From Streptomyces longwoodensis (GTDB taxonomy: Bacteria > Actinomycetota > Actinomycetes > Streptomycetales > Streptomycetaceae), in contig NZ_KQ948551.1 in assembly GCF_001514125.1 (NCBI RefSeq), positions 1-64,000 of the forward strand: a stretch of 64,000 nucleotides of DNA. The letters run 5' to 3'. The notes under the pieces are model-generated. The model saw nothing but the letters and a program-made list of their open reading frames with translations. It did not search any database and was not told the origin of the DNA. Within the stretch, counting starts at the first letter, position 1; every line of letters begins with the position of its first letter. The position numbers were made by a program, and so were the translations under genes. This document shows positions 51,038 to 60,176 of the stretch, one piece after another.

Positions 51038-54000
51038 ATGAGCGGGATCAGCAGACGATCCGTCAGGCGCGCGGCGGTCACCGTCCTGTCGGCCGGACTG
51101 GTGGCCGGGGTGCTCCCGGTGGCCGGCCCCGCGCGGGCCGCGGACACGCCCTCCCCGCGGGCCGCCGGCCCCGCCCGGGCCGCGGACGCCCCGTCCCCGC
51201 CGGCCGCCGGTGCCGCCCGCACCGTCACCCTGGTCACCGGGGACCGGGTCACCGTCACCGGCCTCGCGGGCGGGCACCGGACGGTCACCGTGGAGCGCCC
51301 CCGGGGTGCCGCCGGGGCCGTGCGCACCCAGTCGGACGACGGCGAGATCACCGTCGTACCGGACGAGGCCCGGCCGTACCTGCGGGCCGGGACGCTCGAC
51401 CGGCGGCTGTTCGACGTCAGCGCGCTGCTGCGCCAGGGACTCGGCGACTCCGCCACCGGCGAGCTGCCGCTGATCCTCACCCGTGCCCCGGGCGCGCGGG
51501 CCGTCACCCCGCGGTCGGCCGAGCGCACCCGAGCCCTGCCGAGCATCCACGGGATCGCCGTCGAGGCGGCCAAGGGGCGGGAGTTGTGGGACGGGTTCAC
51601 CCGGCACGGCAGCGGCATCGGCGCGGTCTGGCTGGACGGGCGCGTCACCGCCGACATGGCCGAAAGCAACGCCCGCATCGGGACGCCCGCGGCCTGGGAG
51701 GCGGGGCTGACCGGCAAGGGCGTCACCGTCGCCGTCCTCGACACCGGCGTGGACGCGGACCACCCCGACCTGGCGGACCGGGTGGCGGTGAGCCGCAGCT
51801 TCGTCGAGGGGGAGGAGGGGGAGGGGGTCGCCGACCGCAACGGCCACGGCACGCACGTCACCTCGACGGTCGGCGGCAGCGGGGCCGCCTCCGACGGCCG
51901 GGAGAAGGGCGTCGCGCCCGGCGCCACCCTCGCCGTCGGCAAGGTGCTCGGCGACCAGGGCTCCGGCAGCGAGTCGCAGATCATCGCGGGCATGGAGTGG
52001 GCGGCCCGCGAGGTGCGCGCCGACGTGATCTCCCTGAGCCTCGGCACCACCGAACCCAGCGACGGCACCGACCCGATGGCCCGCGCGGTGGACGCGCTGT
52101 CCGCCGAGACCGGCGCGCTGTTCGTCGTCGCCGCCGGCAACACCGGCACACCGTCCTCCATCGGCTCGCCCGGCGCCGCCGACGCGGCCCTCACGGTCGG
52201 CGCCGTCGACCCCGCCGACCGGCCCGCGTCCTTCACCAGCGCCGGCCCCCGCCACGGCGACAACGCCCTCAAGCCGGACCTGTCCGCCCCGGGCGTCGAC
52301 ATCCTCGCCGCCCGCTCCCACCTCACCGACGGCAGCGGCCCCTACACCACCCTGAGCGGTACGTCGATGGCGACCCCGCACGTCGCGGGCGTGGCCGCGC
52401 TCCTCGCCGAGCAGCACCCCGAGTGGACCGGCGCCCGCCTCAAGGACGCCCTGATGTCGACGTCCGCGCGGCTGGACGCCCCGGCCTACACGGTGGGCGC
52501 CGGCCGGGTGAGCGTGCCGGACGCGATCCGCGCCCGCGTCACCGCCACCGGCAGCGCCGACCTCGGCTTCCACCGCTGGCCCCCCGCCACCGACCGGCCG
52601 GTCACCCGGACCCTCACCTACGCCAACTCCTCCGGCACGGACACCGTGGTGCGGCTGTCGGCCACCGGCGCCCCGGACGGTGTCGTCACGCTCGCCGACA
52701 CCACGCTCACCGTGCCCGCCCACGGCACCGCGTCCACGACCGTCACCGGCGACGCCACCCGCGCCCCGGCCGGCCTCACCAGCGGGCGCGTCGAGGCCGT
52801 GGACGCGGCCGGCACCCCCCTCGCCCACACCGCCTTCGGCCTGGTCAAGGAGGACGAGCGGTACACGCTCACCGTGCACGTCACCGACCGCGACGGCGCC
52901 CCCGCGGCCGCCGACCTCGCCGTCCAGTTGCTCGCGCCGGGCGCGGACGCCACCCCCCAGCACGTCGGTGACACCGGCACCCTCGCGCTGCGGCTGCCGC
53001 CGGGCACGTACAGCCTGGCCTCGTTCCTCGACGTGCGCGGCAGCCACGGCGCCGACTCCCTCGGCCTCGGCTTCCTCGCCGCGCCCGAGGTCGTCCTCGA
53101 CCGGGACCGCGAGGTCACCCTGGACGGGCGCCGGTTGCGCGAGGTGCGGGCCGACGTCGGCCGGCGCACCGAGACCCGGCAGCTCCTCATGGAGTACGAC
53201 CGCAGCGCGAACGGCACCGACCTGTTCGGCGCCGTCCAGGTGCCGGTGACGTACGACAGCGTCTTCGCCGCCCCCACCGACCGGGTCACCCGGGGCCGCT
53301 TCGAGTACCGCACGGTGTGGCGGCTGGGCGCGCCCGCGCTGCGGGTGTCCGGCGTCCGGGAGGCGGTCGTCCAGCCGGGCGGGGCGCGGCCGGCCGGGCA
53401 CCGCACCCTCCCGCTGGCCGACGCGGGGGAGTGGCCCGGCCCGGACCCGGGGGCGCTCGCCGGAGCCGGGGGCAGGGCGGTGCTGGTGCGGCTCGCCGAC
53501 GGCGCCGACCCCCTCGCCCTCGCGCAGGCGGCCCAGGAGGCGGGCGTGGCCGCGCTGTTCGTCACCGACGACGTGCCCGGCCGGCTGTCCGCCTGGTGGG
53601 GCACGGACGACGGGGGCGACCGGCCGTTCCCGGTCGCCACGCTCGACACGGCCGACGCGGCGCGGCTGCGCGCCCGGCACACGGCCGACCTGACCGGCAC
53701 CCCCGACACGCCCTGGGTGTACGACCTGTCGCAGGGCCACCCCGGCGCCGTCCCGGACCGCGACCTGACCTACGCGCCCGGCGCACGCCAACTCGCCCGC
53801 GTGGACGTCCGGTTCCACGCGCCCGGCCCGAAGAGCGGCGGCGAGTTCCGCTACTCCCTGACCGACGCCTTCCCCCTCGGCATCGGCTTCCTGGAGCGGG
53901 TCGGCCTCCCGGCCGTGCGCACCGACCACGTCTCCACCGGACCCGGCCAGCTCTGGCACGAGTCGGTCACCGCGGCGGACGGCGCCCTGGAGGAGCGGTC

Positions 54001-54733
54001 CGGGCTGGTCACCTACCGGGGTGGCAGCCACCCGGTGCGGAACTGGTTCCGGCCGGTGTGGCACCCGTGGCTGGGCACCGGGCTCGGCTGGGGCCAGCAG
54101 CGGGCCGGGAACACCCTGCAGTTCAACGTGCCCGGCTGGGGCGACTCCGGGCCCGACCACACCGGGTCCGGCGACGTGTGGAGCGAGGAGAGCGGCATGA
54201 CGCAGACCACCTCGGTCCTCCTCGATGGCGCCCTCGTCGACCGGCGCCGGGGCAGCGGCGTCTCCGTCCAGGACGCGCCCGCCGACGCCCACACCTACAC
54301 CGTCGTCACGGACACCGCGCTCGACGCCGGCCGCTGGTCCCGGGCGACCGAGGGCCACGCCGAGTGGACCGTGCGCTCCTCCGCCACACCCGAGGACCAC
54401 TGGACGTACCTGCCGCTGGTCAACCTGTCCTTCGCCGTGGACACCGACCTGGCCGGCGACGTCCGGGGCGGCACCCGCGTCCCGGTCGGCCTCGGCGCGC
54501 GGTACGTCGTGGGCGCGGCCGGCACCGGCACCCTCGGCGGCGGCACCCTCGCGGTGTCGTACGACGACGGGGCGACCTGGCGGCCGGTCCCGCTGACCGG
54601 CGGCGCGGGCACCTGGCGCGGGACGCTCGCCGTACCGCGCGACGCGGCGTCCGTGTCCCTGCGGGCGTCGGCCCACGACGACCGGGGCGGGTCCGTGACC
54701 CAGACGCTGGTGCGGGCGGTCGGGGTGCGGTGA
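51038..54733 (+). CDS. Large secreted S8 (subtilisin-like) serine peptidase
   Basis: 1231 residues from an ATG at 51038, with GGAGGAG seven bases before it. Residues 1-34 form a signal peptide (VLSAGLVAGVLPVAGPARAADT). Residues 29-56 are a 14-residue repeat given twice. The propeptide runs to about 210. The catalytic triad is Asp235 (AVLDTGVDADHPDL), His270 (NGHGTHVTSTV) and Ser443 (GTSMATPHVAG), all intact. The C-terminal 700 residues are beta-rich, with at least one Ig-like or PA-like insertion (VRLADGADPLALAQAAQEAGVAALFVTDD), and resemble the extended Streptomyces S8 peptidases of 1100-1300 residues. It is divergent from the conflict operon across a 215-bp gap and need not be functionally tied to it. 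Confidence 0.92.
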   Translation: MSGISRRSVRRAAVTVLSAGLVAGVLPVAGPARAADTPSPRAAGPARAADAPSPPAAGAARTVTLVTGDRVTVTGLAGGHRTVTVERPRGAAGAVRTQSDDGEITVVPDEARPYLRAGTLDRRLFDVSALLRQGLGDSATGELPLILTRAPGARAVTPRSAERTRALPSIHGIAVEAAKGRELWDGFTRHGSGIGAVWLDGRVTADMAESNARIGTPAAWEAGLTGKGVTVAVLDTGVDADHPDLADRVAVSRSFVEGEEGEGVADRNGHGTHVTSTVGGSGAASDGREKGVAPGATLAVGKVLGDQGSGSESQIIAGMEWAAREVRADVISLSLGTTEPSDGTDPMARAVDALSAETGALFVVAAGNTGTPSSIGSPGAADAALTVGAVDPADRPASFTSAGPRHGDNALKPDLSAPGVDILAARSHLTDGSGPYTTLSGTSMATPHVAGVAALLAEQHPEWTGARLKDALMSTSARLDAPAYTVGAGRVSVPDAIRARVTATGSADLGFHRWPPATDRPVTRTLTYANSSGTDTVVRLSATGAPDGVVTLADTTLTVPAHGTASTTVTGDATRAPAGLTSGRVEAVDAAGTPLAHTAFGLVKEDERYTLTVHVTDRDGAPAAADLAVQLLAPGADATPQHVGDTGTLALRLPPGTYSLASFLDVRGSHGADSLGLGFLAAPEVVLDRDREVTLDGRRLREVRADVGRRTETRQLLMEYDRSANGTDLFGAVQVPVTYDSVFAAPTDRVTRGRFEYRTVWRLGAPALRVSGVREAVVQPGGARPAGHRTLPLADAGEWPGPDPGALAGAGGRAVLVRLADGADPLALAQAAQEAGVAALFVTDDVPGRLSAWWGTDDGGDRPFPVATLDTADAARLRARHTADLTGTPDTPWVYDLSQGHPGAVPDRDLTYAPGARQLARVDVRFHAPGPKSGGEFRYSLTDAFPLGIGFLERVGLPAVRTDHVSTGPGQLWHESVTAADGALEERSGLVTYRGGSHPVRNWFRPVWHPWLGTGLGWGQQRAGNTLQFNVPGWGDSGPDHTGSGDVWSEESGMTQTTSVLLDGALVDRRRGSGVSVQDAPADAHTYTVVTDTALDAGRWSRATEGHAEWTVRSSATPEDHWTYLPLVNLSFAVDTDLAGDVRGGTRVPVGLGARYVVGAAGTGTLGGGTLAVSYDDGATWRPVPLTGGAGTWRGTLAVPRDAASVSLRASAHDDRGGSVTQTLVRAVGVR
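51122..51205 (+). repeat. Two 42-bp direct repeats at the signal-peptide end of the S8 peptidase
   Basis: Copies at 51122-51163 and 51164-51205 differ at few positions and keep the frame, encoding AGPARAADTPSPRA and AGPARAADAPSPPA. A third start (AGAAR) follows. The repeat therefore duplicates a candidate signal-peptidase cleavage site. Confidence 0.85.
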
Positions 54734-54911
54734 ACCGGGGGCGTCCGCCCGCCGGTCACGGCCGGCGGGGTCGCCGGGCGGCCGGGCTGCTGCGATGCCG
54801 GGCCTGTTGTCACGCCGGGCCGCCGGGCCCCGGGCTGCCGGTCACGGCCGGCGGTCACCGGTCACCGGTCGCAGGGCCGCCGAGATGCCGCGACGATCCC
54901 GGCGTCAGCCC

Positions 54912-56276
54912 CTACGGCCGGTGCGCCTCCCCGTCGTCCGCCCCCGCGCGGACCACGCCCAGCGCCACCAGGTCCTGCGGGCGCAGGCGCAGGTGGTCCG
55001 CCGTCGCCGGGACCTGGTCGGCGGGTCGCTTCAGGATGGCGGCGGCCGACTCCGGTGCGATGACGGAGAAGTAGCTGTCCGGGGCGGCCCAGGTGCGGCC
55101 GGGCGCGGCCAGGGCGAGGGCGCCGCCGGAGCCGCCCTCGCCGACGACCAGCGTGGTGACCGGGATCCGGGTGCCGGCCACCGCGCCGAACAGCTCCGCG
55201 ATCGCCGCGCCCACGCCCTGCCGCTCCGCCTCGGCGTCGTTCGCGGCGCCCGGGGTGTCCACCAGGGTCAGCACCGGGATGCCCAGCCGGTCGGCGAGGC
55301 GGATCAGCCGGGTCGCGGTGCGGTAGCCGGCCGGACGGGTCGCCGCGCCGGTCTGGGCGGCGTAGGCGACGGTCCGCCCGTCGTGCGCGGTGACGCCGAA
55401 GCCGCACAGGATGCCCTCGGGGTCGGTGCCGCCGCAGCGGTCGCCGACGATCGCGGCCCGCCGGGTGAAGTAGGCGTCCAGGTAGCGTCCGGCGCGCGGG
55501 CGCCGGGGGTCGCGGGCGCGCAGCACGGCCTCCCAGCCGGTGGCCGGCGGGTCCGTGGCGCCCAGCGGCGCGGGCACCGGCGCCGGGGCCCCGGACCGGC
55601 CGGTCAGCAGCCGCAGCCACAGGCCGAGCGTGCGGCGCAGCTCCCCGGGCGGTACGACCGCGTCGGCCGAGCCCGCCGCGACCTGCGCCTCGGCGGTGTA
55701 CGCGGCCGGGTCGGCGTCCGGCGGCCGCACCCGCGAGCCCGCGAAGCCCACCTGGGCGCCCGGCAGGGCGAGCACCACGTCGGCGCCCGCGCCCAGCGTG
55801 GCCCAGCCGCCGCCGGTCGTCGGGTCCCGCACCACCGCGACCTGCGCCAGCCCGGCCTCCCGGGTGAGCGCCGACTCCCGCGCCACGCGCTGGAGCTGGG
55901 TCAGCGCGAGCATCCCCTCCTGCATCCGGCTGCCGCCGGTGGCGACCAGCGGGACGACGGGGAGGCGGTGGGCGCGGGCGTGCCGGTGGGCCGCCTCCAG
56001 CCGGTCGCCGGTGCGTCGGCCGAGCGAGCCGCCGAGGAAGCCGAACTCGAAGGCGATCAGCACGGCCCGGGTGCCCTCGATCTCCGCGGTGCCGCAGACG
56101 ACCGACTCGGACTCGCCGGTGCGTTCGGCGGCACGGGCCCGCGCCGCGCCGTAGCCGGGCCAGCCGAGGGGCCCGTCGGGGGCCGACTCGCGCTCCGGGT
56201 ACGGCAGTTCGGTGAAGGTCGACGGGTCGGTGACGAGGGCGAGGAGTTCCCGGGCGGCGGGGCGGGCGGCGGTCAC
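54912..56276 (-). CDS. Fused acetyl-CoA carboxylase carboxyltransferase (beta-alpha)
   Basis: 454 residues from a GTG at 56276 that overlaps the matB stop as GTGA. The first half is the AccD (beta) carboxyltransferase domain (VLIAFEFGFLGGSLGRRTGDRLEAAHRHARAHRLPVVPLVATGGSRMQEGMLAL, ALPGAQVGFAGSRV). The second half is the AccA (alpha) domain (PRAGRYLDAYFTRR, CGFGVTAHDGRTVAYAAQTG, RLADRLGIPVLTLVDTPGAANDAEAERQGVGAAIAELF, VVGEGGSGGALALAA). The N-terminal Cys4 zinc ribbon of ordinary AccD is absent. It would join CO2 from biotin to acetyl-CoA or a related acyl-CoA. Beside matB, it suggests dedicated malonyl-CoA (or branched) supply, for example to polyketide or fatty acid synthesis. Confidence 0.88.
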   Translation of the reverse strand: MTAARPAARELLALVTDPSTFTELPYPERESAPDGPLGWPGYGAARARAAERTGESESVVCGTAEIEGTRAVLIAFEFGFLGGSLGRRTGDRLEAAHRHARAHRLPVVPLVATGGSRMQEGMLALTQLQRVARESALTREAGLAQVAVVRDPTTGGGWATLGAGADVVLALPGAQVGFAGSRVRPPDADPAAYTAEAQVAAGSADAVVPPGELRRTLGLWLRLLTGRSGAPAPVPAPLGATDPPATGWEAVLRARDPRRPRAGRYLDAYFTRRAAIVGDRCGGTDPEGILCGFGVTAHDGRTVAYAAQTGAATRPAGYRTATRLIRLADRLGIPVLTLVDTPGAANDAEAERQGVGAAIAELFGAVAGTRIPVTTLVVGEGGSGGALALAAPGRTWAAPDSYFSVIAPESAAAILKRPADQVPATADHLRLRPQDLVALGVVRAGADDGEAHRP

Positions 56277-57727
56277 GCGGTCAGGGCCCGCTTCATGATC
56301 TTGCCCATGTCGTTGCGGGGCAGGGCGTCGAGGTAGCGGACGGTGCGGGGACGCTTGTGCGGGGCCAGGCGGGCGGCCACGTGGTCGGCCAGCGCGTCGG
56401 CGCCGGGCGGGTCCTGGGGGTCGGCCGGGACGATCCAGGCGACGATCCGCTCGCCCAGGTCGGCGTCCGGCTCCCCGGTGACGGCGGCCTCCTTGACCCC
56501 GGGGTGCTCCAGCAGCGCGTTCTCGATCTCCCCGGCGCCGATCTTGTAGCCGCCGCTCTTGATCAGGTCGGTGGCCTTGCGGCCGACGATCCGCACCGAG
56601 CCGTCCGGCTCGCGCACCGCCATGTCCCCGGTGCGGAACCAGCCGTCGGCGGTGAACGCGGCCGCGGTCGCCTCGGGCCGGTTGAGGTACTCGGTGAACA
56701 GGTTCGGCCCGCGCACCTGGATCTCCCCGACGCTCTCCCCGTCGTACGCGGCGACCGGTGAGCCGTCCTCCTCCACGAGCCGCAGCTCCACGCCCGGCAG
56801 CGGCAGCCCGACGGTGCCCGGACGCGCCTCGCCGTCGGCCCGCACGGCCGTGTTCATCAGCGTCTCGGTCATCCCGTACCGCTCGATGACGCGCCGTCCG
56901 GTGGCGGCCGCGATCCGCTCGTGGTCGTGCACGGGCAGCGCGGCCGACCCCGACACCAGCAGCCGCGCCCGGCCCAGGGCCCCGGCCAGGGCGGGGTCGC
57001 CCGGCAGGGCCTCGGCCAGGCGGTGGTACATCGTCGGCACGCCGAACAGCATGGTCGCGCCGTCGCCGAGCTCCCGGGCCACGCCTTCGGGGGAGAACCG
57101 GCCGAGGTGCCGCACGGAGCCGCCGCGCCGCAGCGGGCCCAGCACGCCGAGCACCAGCCCGTGCACGTGGAACAGCGGCAGCCCGTGCACCAGCACGTCC
57201 GACCCCGTCCACTGCCAGGCGTCGGCCAGGGCGTCCAGGGTGTGGGCGAGGGCCCGGCGCGGCAGCACGGCCCCCTTGGGCGGCCCGGTGGTCCCGGAGG
57301 TGTACACGACCAGCGCGGGGTCCTCGTCGCCCGCCCCGGAGCCGTCCGGGGCGCCCGGCACCGGACCCCGGGCCGCCGGGTCCACGTCGAGGCGTTCGAG
57401 TCCGGCCAGCGCACCGGGCAACCGGTCCCCGGCCGCCGCCAGCACCAGGCCCGGCGCGCTGTCGGACACGATGTGCCCGAGCTCCTTCTCGCCGGACTTC
57501 GGGTTGAGCGGCACGGCGGCGGCCCCGGCGAGCAGCACCCCGACCACGGCGACGGCGGTCTCCACCGACGGAGTGGCCCACACGGCGACCCGCCGGGCCC
57601 CGCCGATCCGTCCGCCCACGGCGCCGGCCGCCGCCGCGAGTTCCGCATACGTCAGGGACCGCTCGCCGAACCGCAGGGCGACCCGGTCACCCGGTGCACC
57701 GGTCAGGGCGGGGAAGAGAGAGGACAC
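56273..57727 (-). CDS. matB: Malonyl-CoA synthetase (MatB-like acyl-CoA ligase)
   Basis: 484 residues from a GTG at 57727. An in-frame GTG at 57736 adjoins AGGAG directly, whereas the chosen one is eight bases away. The sequence starts SSLFPALTGAPGDRVALRFGERSLTYAELAAAAGAVGGRIGGARRVAVWATPSVETAVAV, very close to my recollection of S. coelicolor MatB. AMP-forming ligase motifs are YTSGTTGPPKGA, VIERYGMTETLMNTAVRADGEARPGTVGLPLPGVELR, GWFRTGDMA, RIVGRKATDLIKSGGYKIGAGEIENAL and the C-terminal PRNDMGKIMKRAL with the catalytic Lys. MatB converts malonate (and methylmalonate) plus CoA and ATP to the CoA thioester. It is the first gene of the two-gene operon with the fused carboxyltransferase. Confidence 0.93.
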   Translation of the reverse strand: MSSLFPALTGAPGDRVALRFGERSLTYAELAAAAGAVGGRIGGARRVAVWATPSVETAVAVVGVLLAGAAAVPLNPKSGEKELGHIVSDSAPGLVLAAAGDRLPGALAGLERLDVDPAARGPVPGAPDGSGAGDEDPALVVYTSGTTGPPKGAVLPRRALAHTLDALADAWQWTGSDVLVHGLPLFHVHGLVLGVLGPLRRGGSVRHLGRFSPEGVARELGDGATMLFGVPTMYHRLAEALPGDPALAGALGRARLLVSGSAALPVHDHERIAAATGRRVIERYGMTETLMNTAVRADGEARPGTVGLPLPGVELRLVEEDGSPVAAYDGESVGEIQVRGPNLFTEYLNRPEATAAAFTADGWFRTGDMAVREPDGSVRIVGRKATDLIKSGGYKIGAGEIENALLEHPGVKEAAVTGEPDADLGERIVAWIVPADPQDPPGADALADHVAARLAPHKRPRTVRYLDALPRNDMGKIMKRALTA

Positions 57728-57880
57728 GCGGGACACTCCTAGCGCCGGACGCCAACGACACCCCGTTCCTACCCCACCGCGGGGCCCGTCGGACCGCCGC
57801 GCCGTTTGACTCCCGTCACGTTCGCGCCCCGTCGGGCGCCCGGCCTCCCGCGTGCGGCCCGGCCCCCGCGTCCGGCGCGC

Positions 57881-58951
57881 TCACGCCGCCGGGTCCACCA
57901 CGTCCGCCACCACGCAGGTGACGTTGTCCGGCGCCCCGGCGTCCCGGGCCGCCCCGACCAGCGACCGTACGGCCGTCCCGGGGTCGTCGGCCGCGACCAG
58001 CAGCCGGTCGACCTCCGCGTCCGGGACCACGCCCGACAGGCCGTCCGAGCAGAGCAGGAAGCGGTCGCCCGCCACGGCGTCGTGCAGCCGGACGTCGGGG
58101 GCGGGCGCGCCGGTCCTCGAGAGGGCCTTCAGCAGCAGGGCGCGCTGCGGGTGCACACCGGCCTCCTCCGGGGTCAGGCGCCCCTCGTCCAGCAGCGACT
58201 GCACCACCGTGTGGTCGTTCGTGATGCGGAACAGGCCCCCCGCGCGCCGCACGTACGCGCGCGTGTCCCCGATGTGGGCCAGGGCCAGCCGGGAGCCCGT
58301 CCACAGCAGGGCGGTGAGCGTGGTGCCGACCTCGTCGGAGTCCCCGGCCACGCCGCGCACGGCCTCGCCCGCGCCGCGCACCGCGTCCTCCAGCAGGCCC
58401 AGCACGTTCCCCGCGGTCACCTCCTCGGAGTCCAGCACCTTCAGCGCCTCCACGGCGGCGGTGCTCGCGGGGCCGCCCCGGGGCCCGAAGCCGTCGGCGA
58501 CGGCCAGCAGCCGGGCCCCGGCGTAGGCGGTGTCCTGGTTGGCGGGCCGTACCAGGCCCCGGTCGGAGTGGGCGGCGTAACGGAGTTCCAGCATGACGGT
58601 GTCCTCCTCGGTGGACGGTGGTGCCGACAGGTGGTCGACGAGGAAGGCGGCCAGGTCCCGGCGCACGGCCGTCTCGGCCTCGACCCGCGCCCAGTACGCG
58701 CGGACCTCCCGGGCGGCGGAGGCCGCGTCGAGCGCGCACACCCCCCGGATCCGGGCCAGCGGCATGCCGAGCCGGCGCAGCCACGCCACCAGCCGGGCGC
58801 GGTCGAGCTGGTCGGCCGCGTAGTAGCGGTAGCCGGTGTCCGGGTCGACCCGGGCCGGCCGCAGCAGGTCCAGCTCGTCGTAGAGGCGCAGGGCCTTCGG
58901 CGAGAGCCGGGTGGCCTTCGCGAAGGCCCCGATCGTGAGCAGGGTCGTCAT
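57881..58951 (-). CDS. MerR regulator fused to a PP2C protein phosphatase
   Basis: 356 residues from an ATG at 58951. Residues 1-115 are a MerR family winged helix with its dimerisation coil (LLTIGAFAKATRLSPKALRLYDELDLLRPARVDPDTGYRYYAADQLDRARLVAWLRRLGMPLARI, then helices to FLVDHLS). Residues about 130-355 are a PP2C Ser/Thr phosphatase with metal and phosphate residues visible in YAAHSDRGLVRPANQDTAYAG, LLAVADGFGPRGG, IGDTRAYVRRAGGLFRITNDHTVVQSLLDEG, LLCSDGLSGVVPDAEVD and APDNVTCVVADV. The fusion places a DNA-binding and a phosphatase module on one chain, so the target gene's control may depend on a kinase signal. It is divergent from the ATP-grasp gene with a 190-bp gap. Confidence 0.87.
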   Translation of the reverse strand: MTTLLTIGAFAKATRLSPKALRLYDELDLLRPARVDPDTGYRYYAADQLDRARLVAWLRRLGMPLARIRGVCALDAASAAREVRAYWARVEAETAVRRDLAAFLVDHLSAPPSTEEDTVMLELRYAAHSDRGLVRPANQDTAYAGARLLAVADGFGPRGGPASTAAVEALKVLDSEEVTAGNVLGLLEDAVRGAGEAVRGVAGDSDEVGTTLTALLWTGSRLALAHIGDTRAYVRRAGGLFRITNDHTVVQSLLDEGRLTPEEAGVHPQRALLLKALSRTGAPAPDVRLHDAVAGDRFLLCSDGLSGVVPDAEVDRLLVAADDPGTAVRSLVGAARDAGAPDNVTCVVADVVDPAA

Positions 58952-59141
58952 GCCCGGCCCACCCCCGTTCCTGAGTGCGCGTCCGTGGACGTGGTCGTTC
59001 CGCCGGCGTCCGGGTCTCCCCCCGCCGGCCTGTCGTCGATGCTGGGGCTTCACCGAAGGGGAAGGTCAAGGCGGCCGTCCCGGTTCCCGGCGCGCCGGTT
59101 AGCCTGCGGCTGTCGCACAGCCGTCCGAGGAGGTCCCCGCC

Positions 59142-60017
59142 GTGCCCCGTATCGCGCTCGTCACCTACGACCCCGGGCCGGTGCCCAGCAGGGACACCGA
59201 CCTGCCCGTCCTGGTCGACGCGTTGACCGCGGCCGGCGCCGACGCGCGCGCCGTCGCCTGGGACGACCCGGACGCCGACTGGGCCGGCTTCGACCTCGCC
59301 GTCCTGCGCTCCACCTGGGACTACAGCTGGCGGGCCGCGGAGTTCTCGGCCTGGCTGGAGCGCTGCGCCGGGCTGACCCGGCTGGTAAACCCGCTGCGCG
59401 TGGTGCGCTGGAACACCGACAAGCGCTACCTCGGCGAGCTGGCCGGGGCCGGTGTCCCCACCGTCCCCACCCGCTACCTCGCCCCCGGCGACCCGGCCGA
59501 CCTGCCCGACGGCCACGACTACGTGATCAAGCCCACCTCCGGCGCGGGCGCCCGCTTCGCCGCCCGCTACACGCCCGGCGACCACGCCACGGCCGTACGG
59601 CACCTGGAGCACCTGCACGCCGAGGGCTTCACGGCGATGCTCCAGCCGTACGTCCGGGGCATCGAGACGGGCGGCGAGCGGGCCCTGCAGTTCTTCGGCG
59701 GCCGGCTGCTGCACGCCAGCCGCAAGGGCGCCGTCCTCGCCCCCGGCACCCCCTACGACGCCGACAAGGTGGCCCACCCCGACCTGGAGCCCTGGGAGCC
59801 GACGCCCGCCGAACTCGCCGTGGCGGAACGGGCCCTGGCCGCCGTGCCCGACTCCTCCGGCCTGCTGTACGCCCGGGTGGACCTGGTCGACGGCGACGAC
59901 GGCACGCCCCGCCTGATGGAGCTGGAACTGGTCGAGCCGAACCTGTTCCTGTGGCTGCACCCGGGCTCGCTGCCGCGAGTGGTCGAGGCGGTCCTGGCGG
60001 CGGCGGGCGGCGCCTGA
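59142..60017 (+). CDS. ATP-grasp (RimK-like) enzyme
   Basis: 291 residues from a GTG at 59142, with GAGGAGG nine bases upstream. The N-terminal part (ALVTYDPGPVPSRDTDLPVLVDALTAAGADARAVAWDD) is a pre-ATP-grasp domain. The ATP-grasp core has HDYVIKPTSGAGARFAARY (the ATP-binding loop with its Lys), FTAMLQPYVRGIETGGERALQFFGG and the Mg-binding LLYARVDLVDGDDGTPRLMELELVEPNLFL. Such enzymes ligate an amine or amino acid to a carboxylate. A hairpin of 6-bp arms (GGCTGT/ACAGCC) lies in the 5' leader at 59109-59123. The C-terminal residues merge into a G-rich repeat region. The substrate is unknown. Confidence 0.88.
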   Translation: MPRIALVTYDPGPVPSRDTDLPVLVDALTAAGADARAVAWDDPDADWAGFDLAVLRSTWDYSWRAAEFSAWLERCAGLTRLVNPLRVVRWNTDKRYLGELAGAGVPTVPTRYLAPGDPADLPDGHDYVIKPTSGAGARFAARYTPGDHATAVRHLEHLHAEGFTAMLQPYVRGIETGGERALQFFGGRLLHASRKGAVLAPGTPYDADKVAHPDLEPWEPTPAELAVAERALAAVPDSSGLLYARVDLVDGDDGTPRLMELELVEPNLFLWLHPGSLPRVVEAVLAAAGGA

Positions 60018-60170
60018 GGCGGACGCGGGGGAGACGCCGGGCGGGGGCCCGCGCCGGTGTGCCGGTCGCCGGCGCCTGGGGCGGACGCGAGGCGGAGGCG
60101 GGGGGAGAGGTGAGGCGGACGCCCGGGGGGACGTGGGGCGGACGCCCGGGGGACGTGAGGCGGGCGCGGG
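60016..60170. repeat. G-rich degenerate repeats with GCGGACGC units
   Basis: GRGGCGGACGC occurs near 60016, 60078, 60112 and 60136, and GGCGGACGCCCGGGGG is repeated about 24 bases apart in the last pair. The stretch begins within the ATP-grasp stop region. Runs of four or more G on the plus strand could form G-quadruplexes between the converging genes. No gene was found here. Confidence 0.7.
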
Positions 60171-60176
60171 GAGGCG

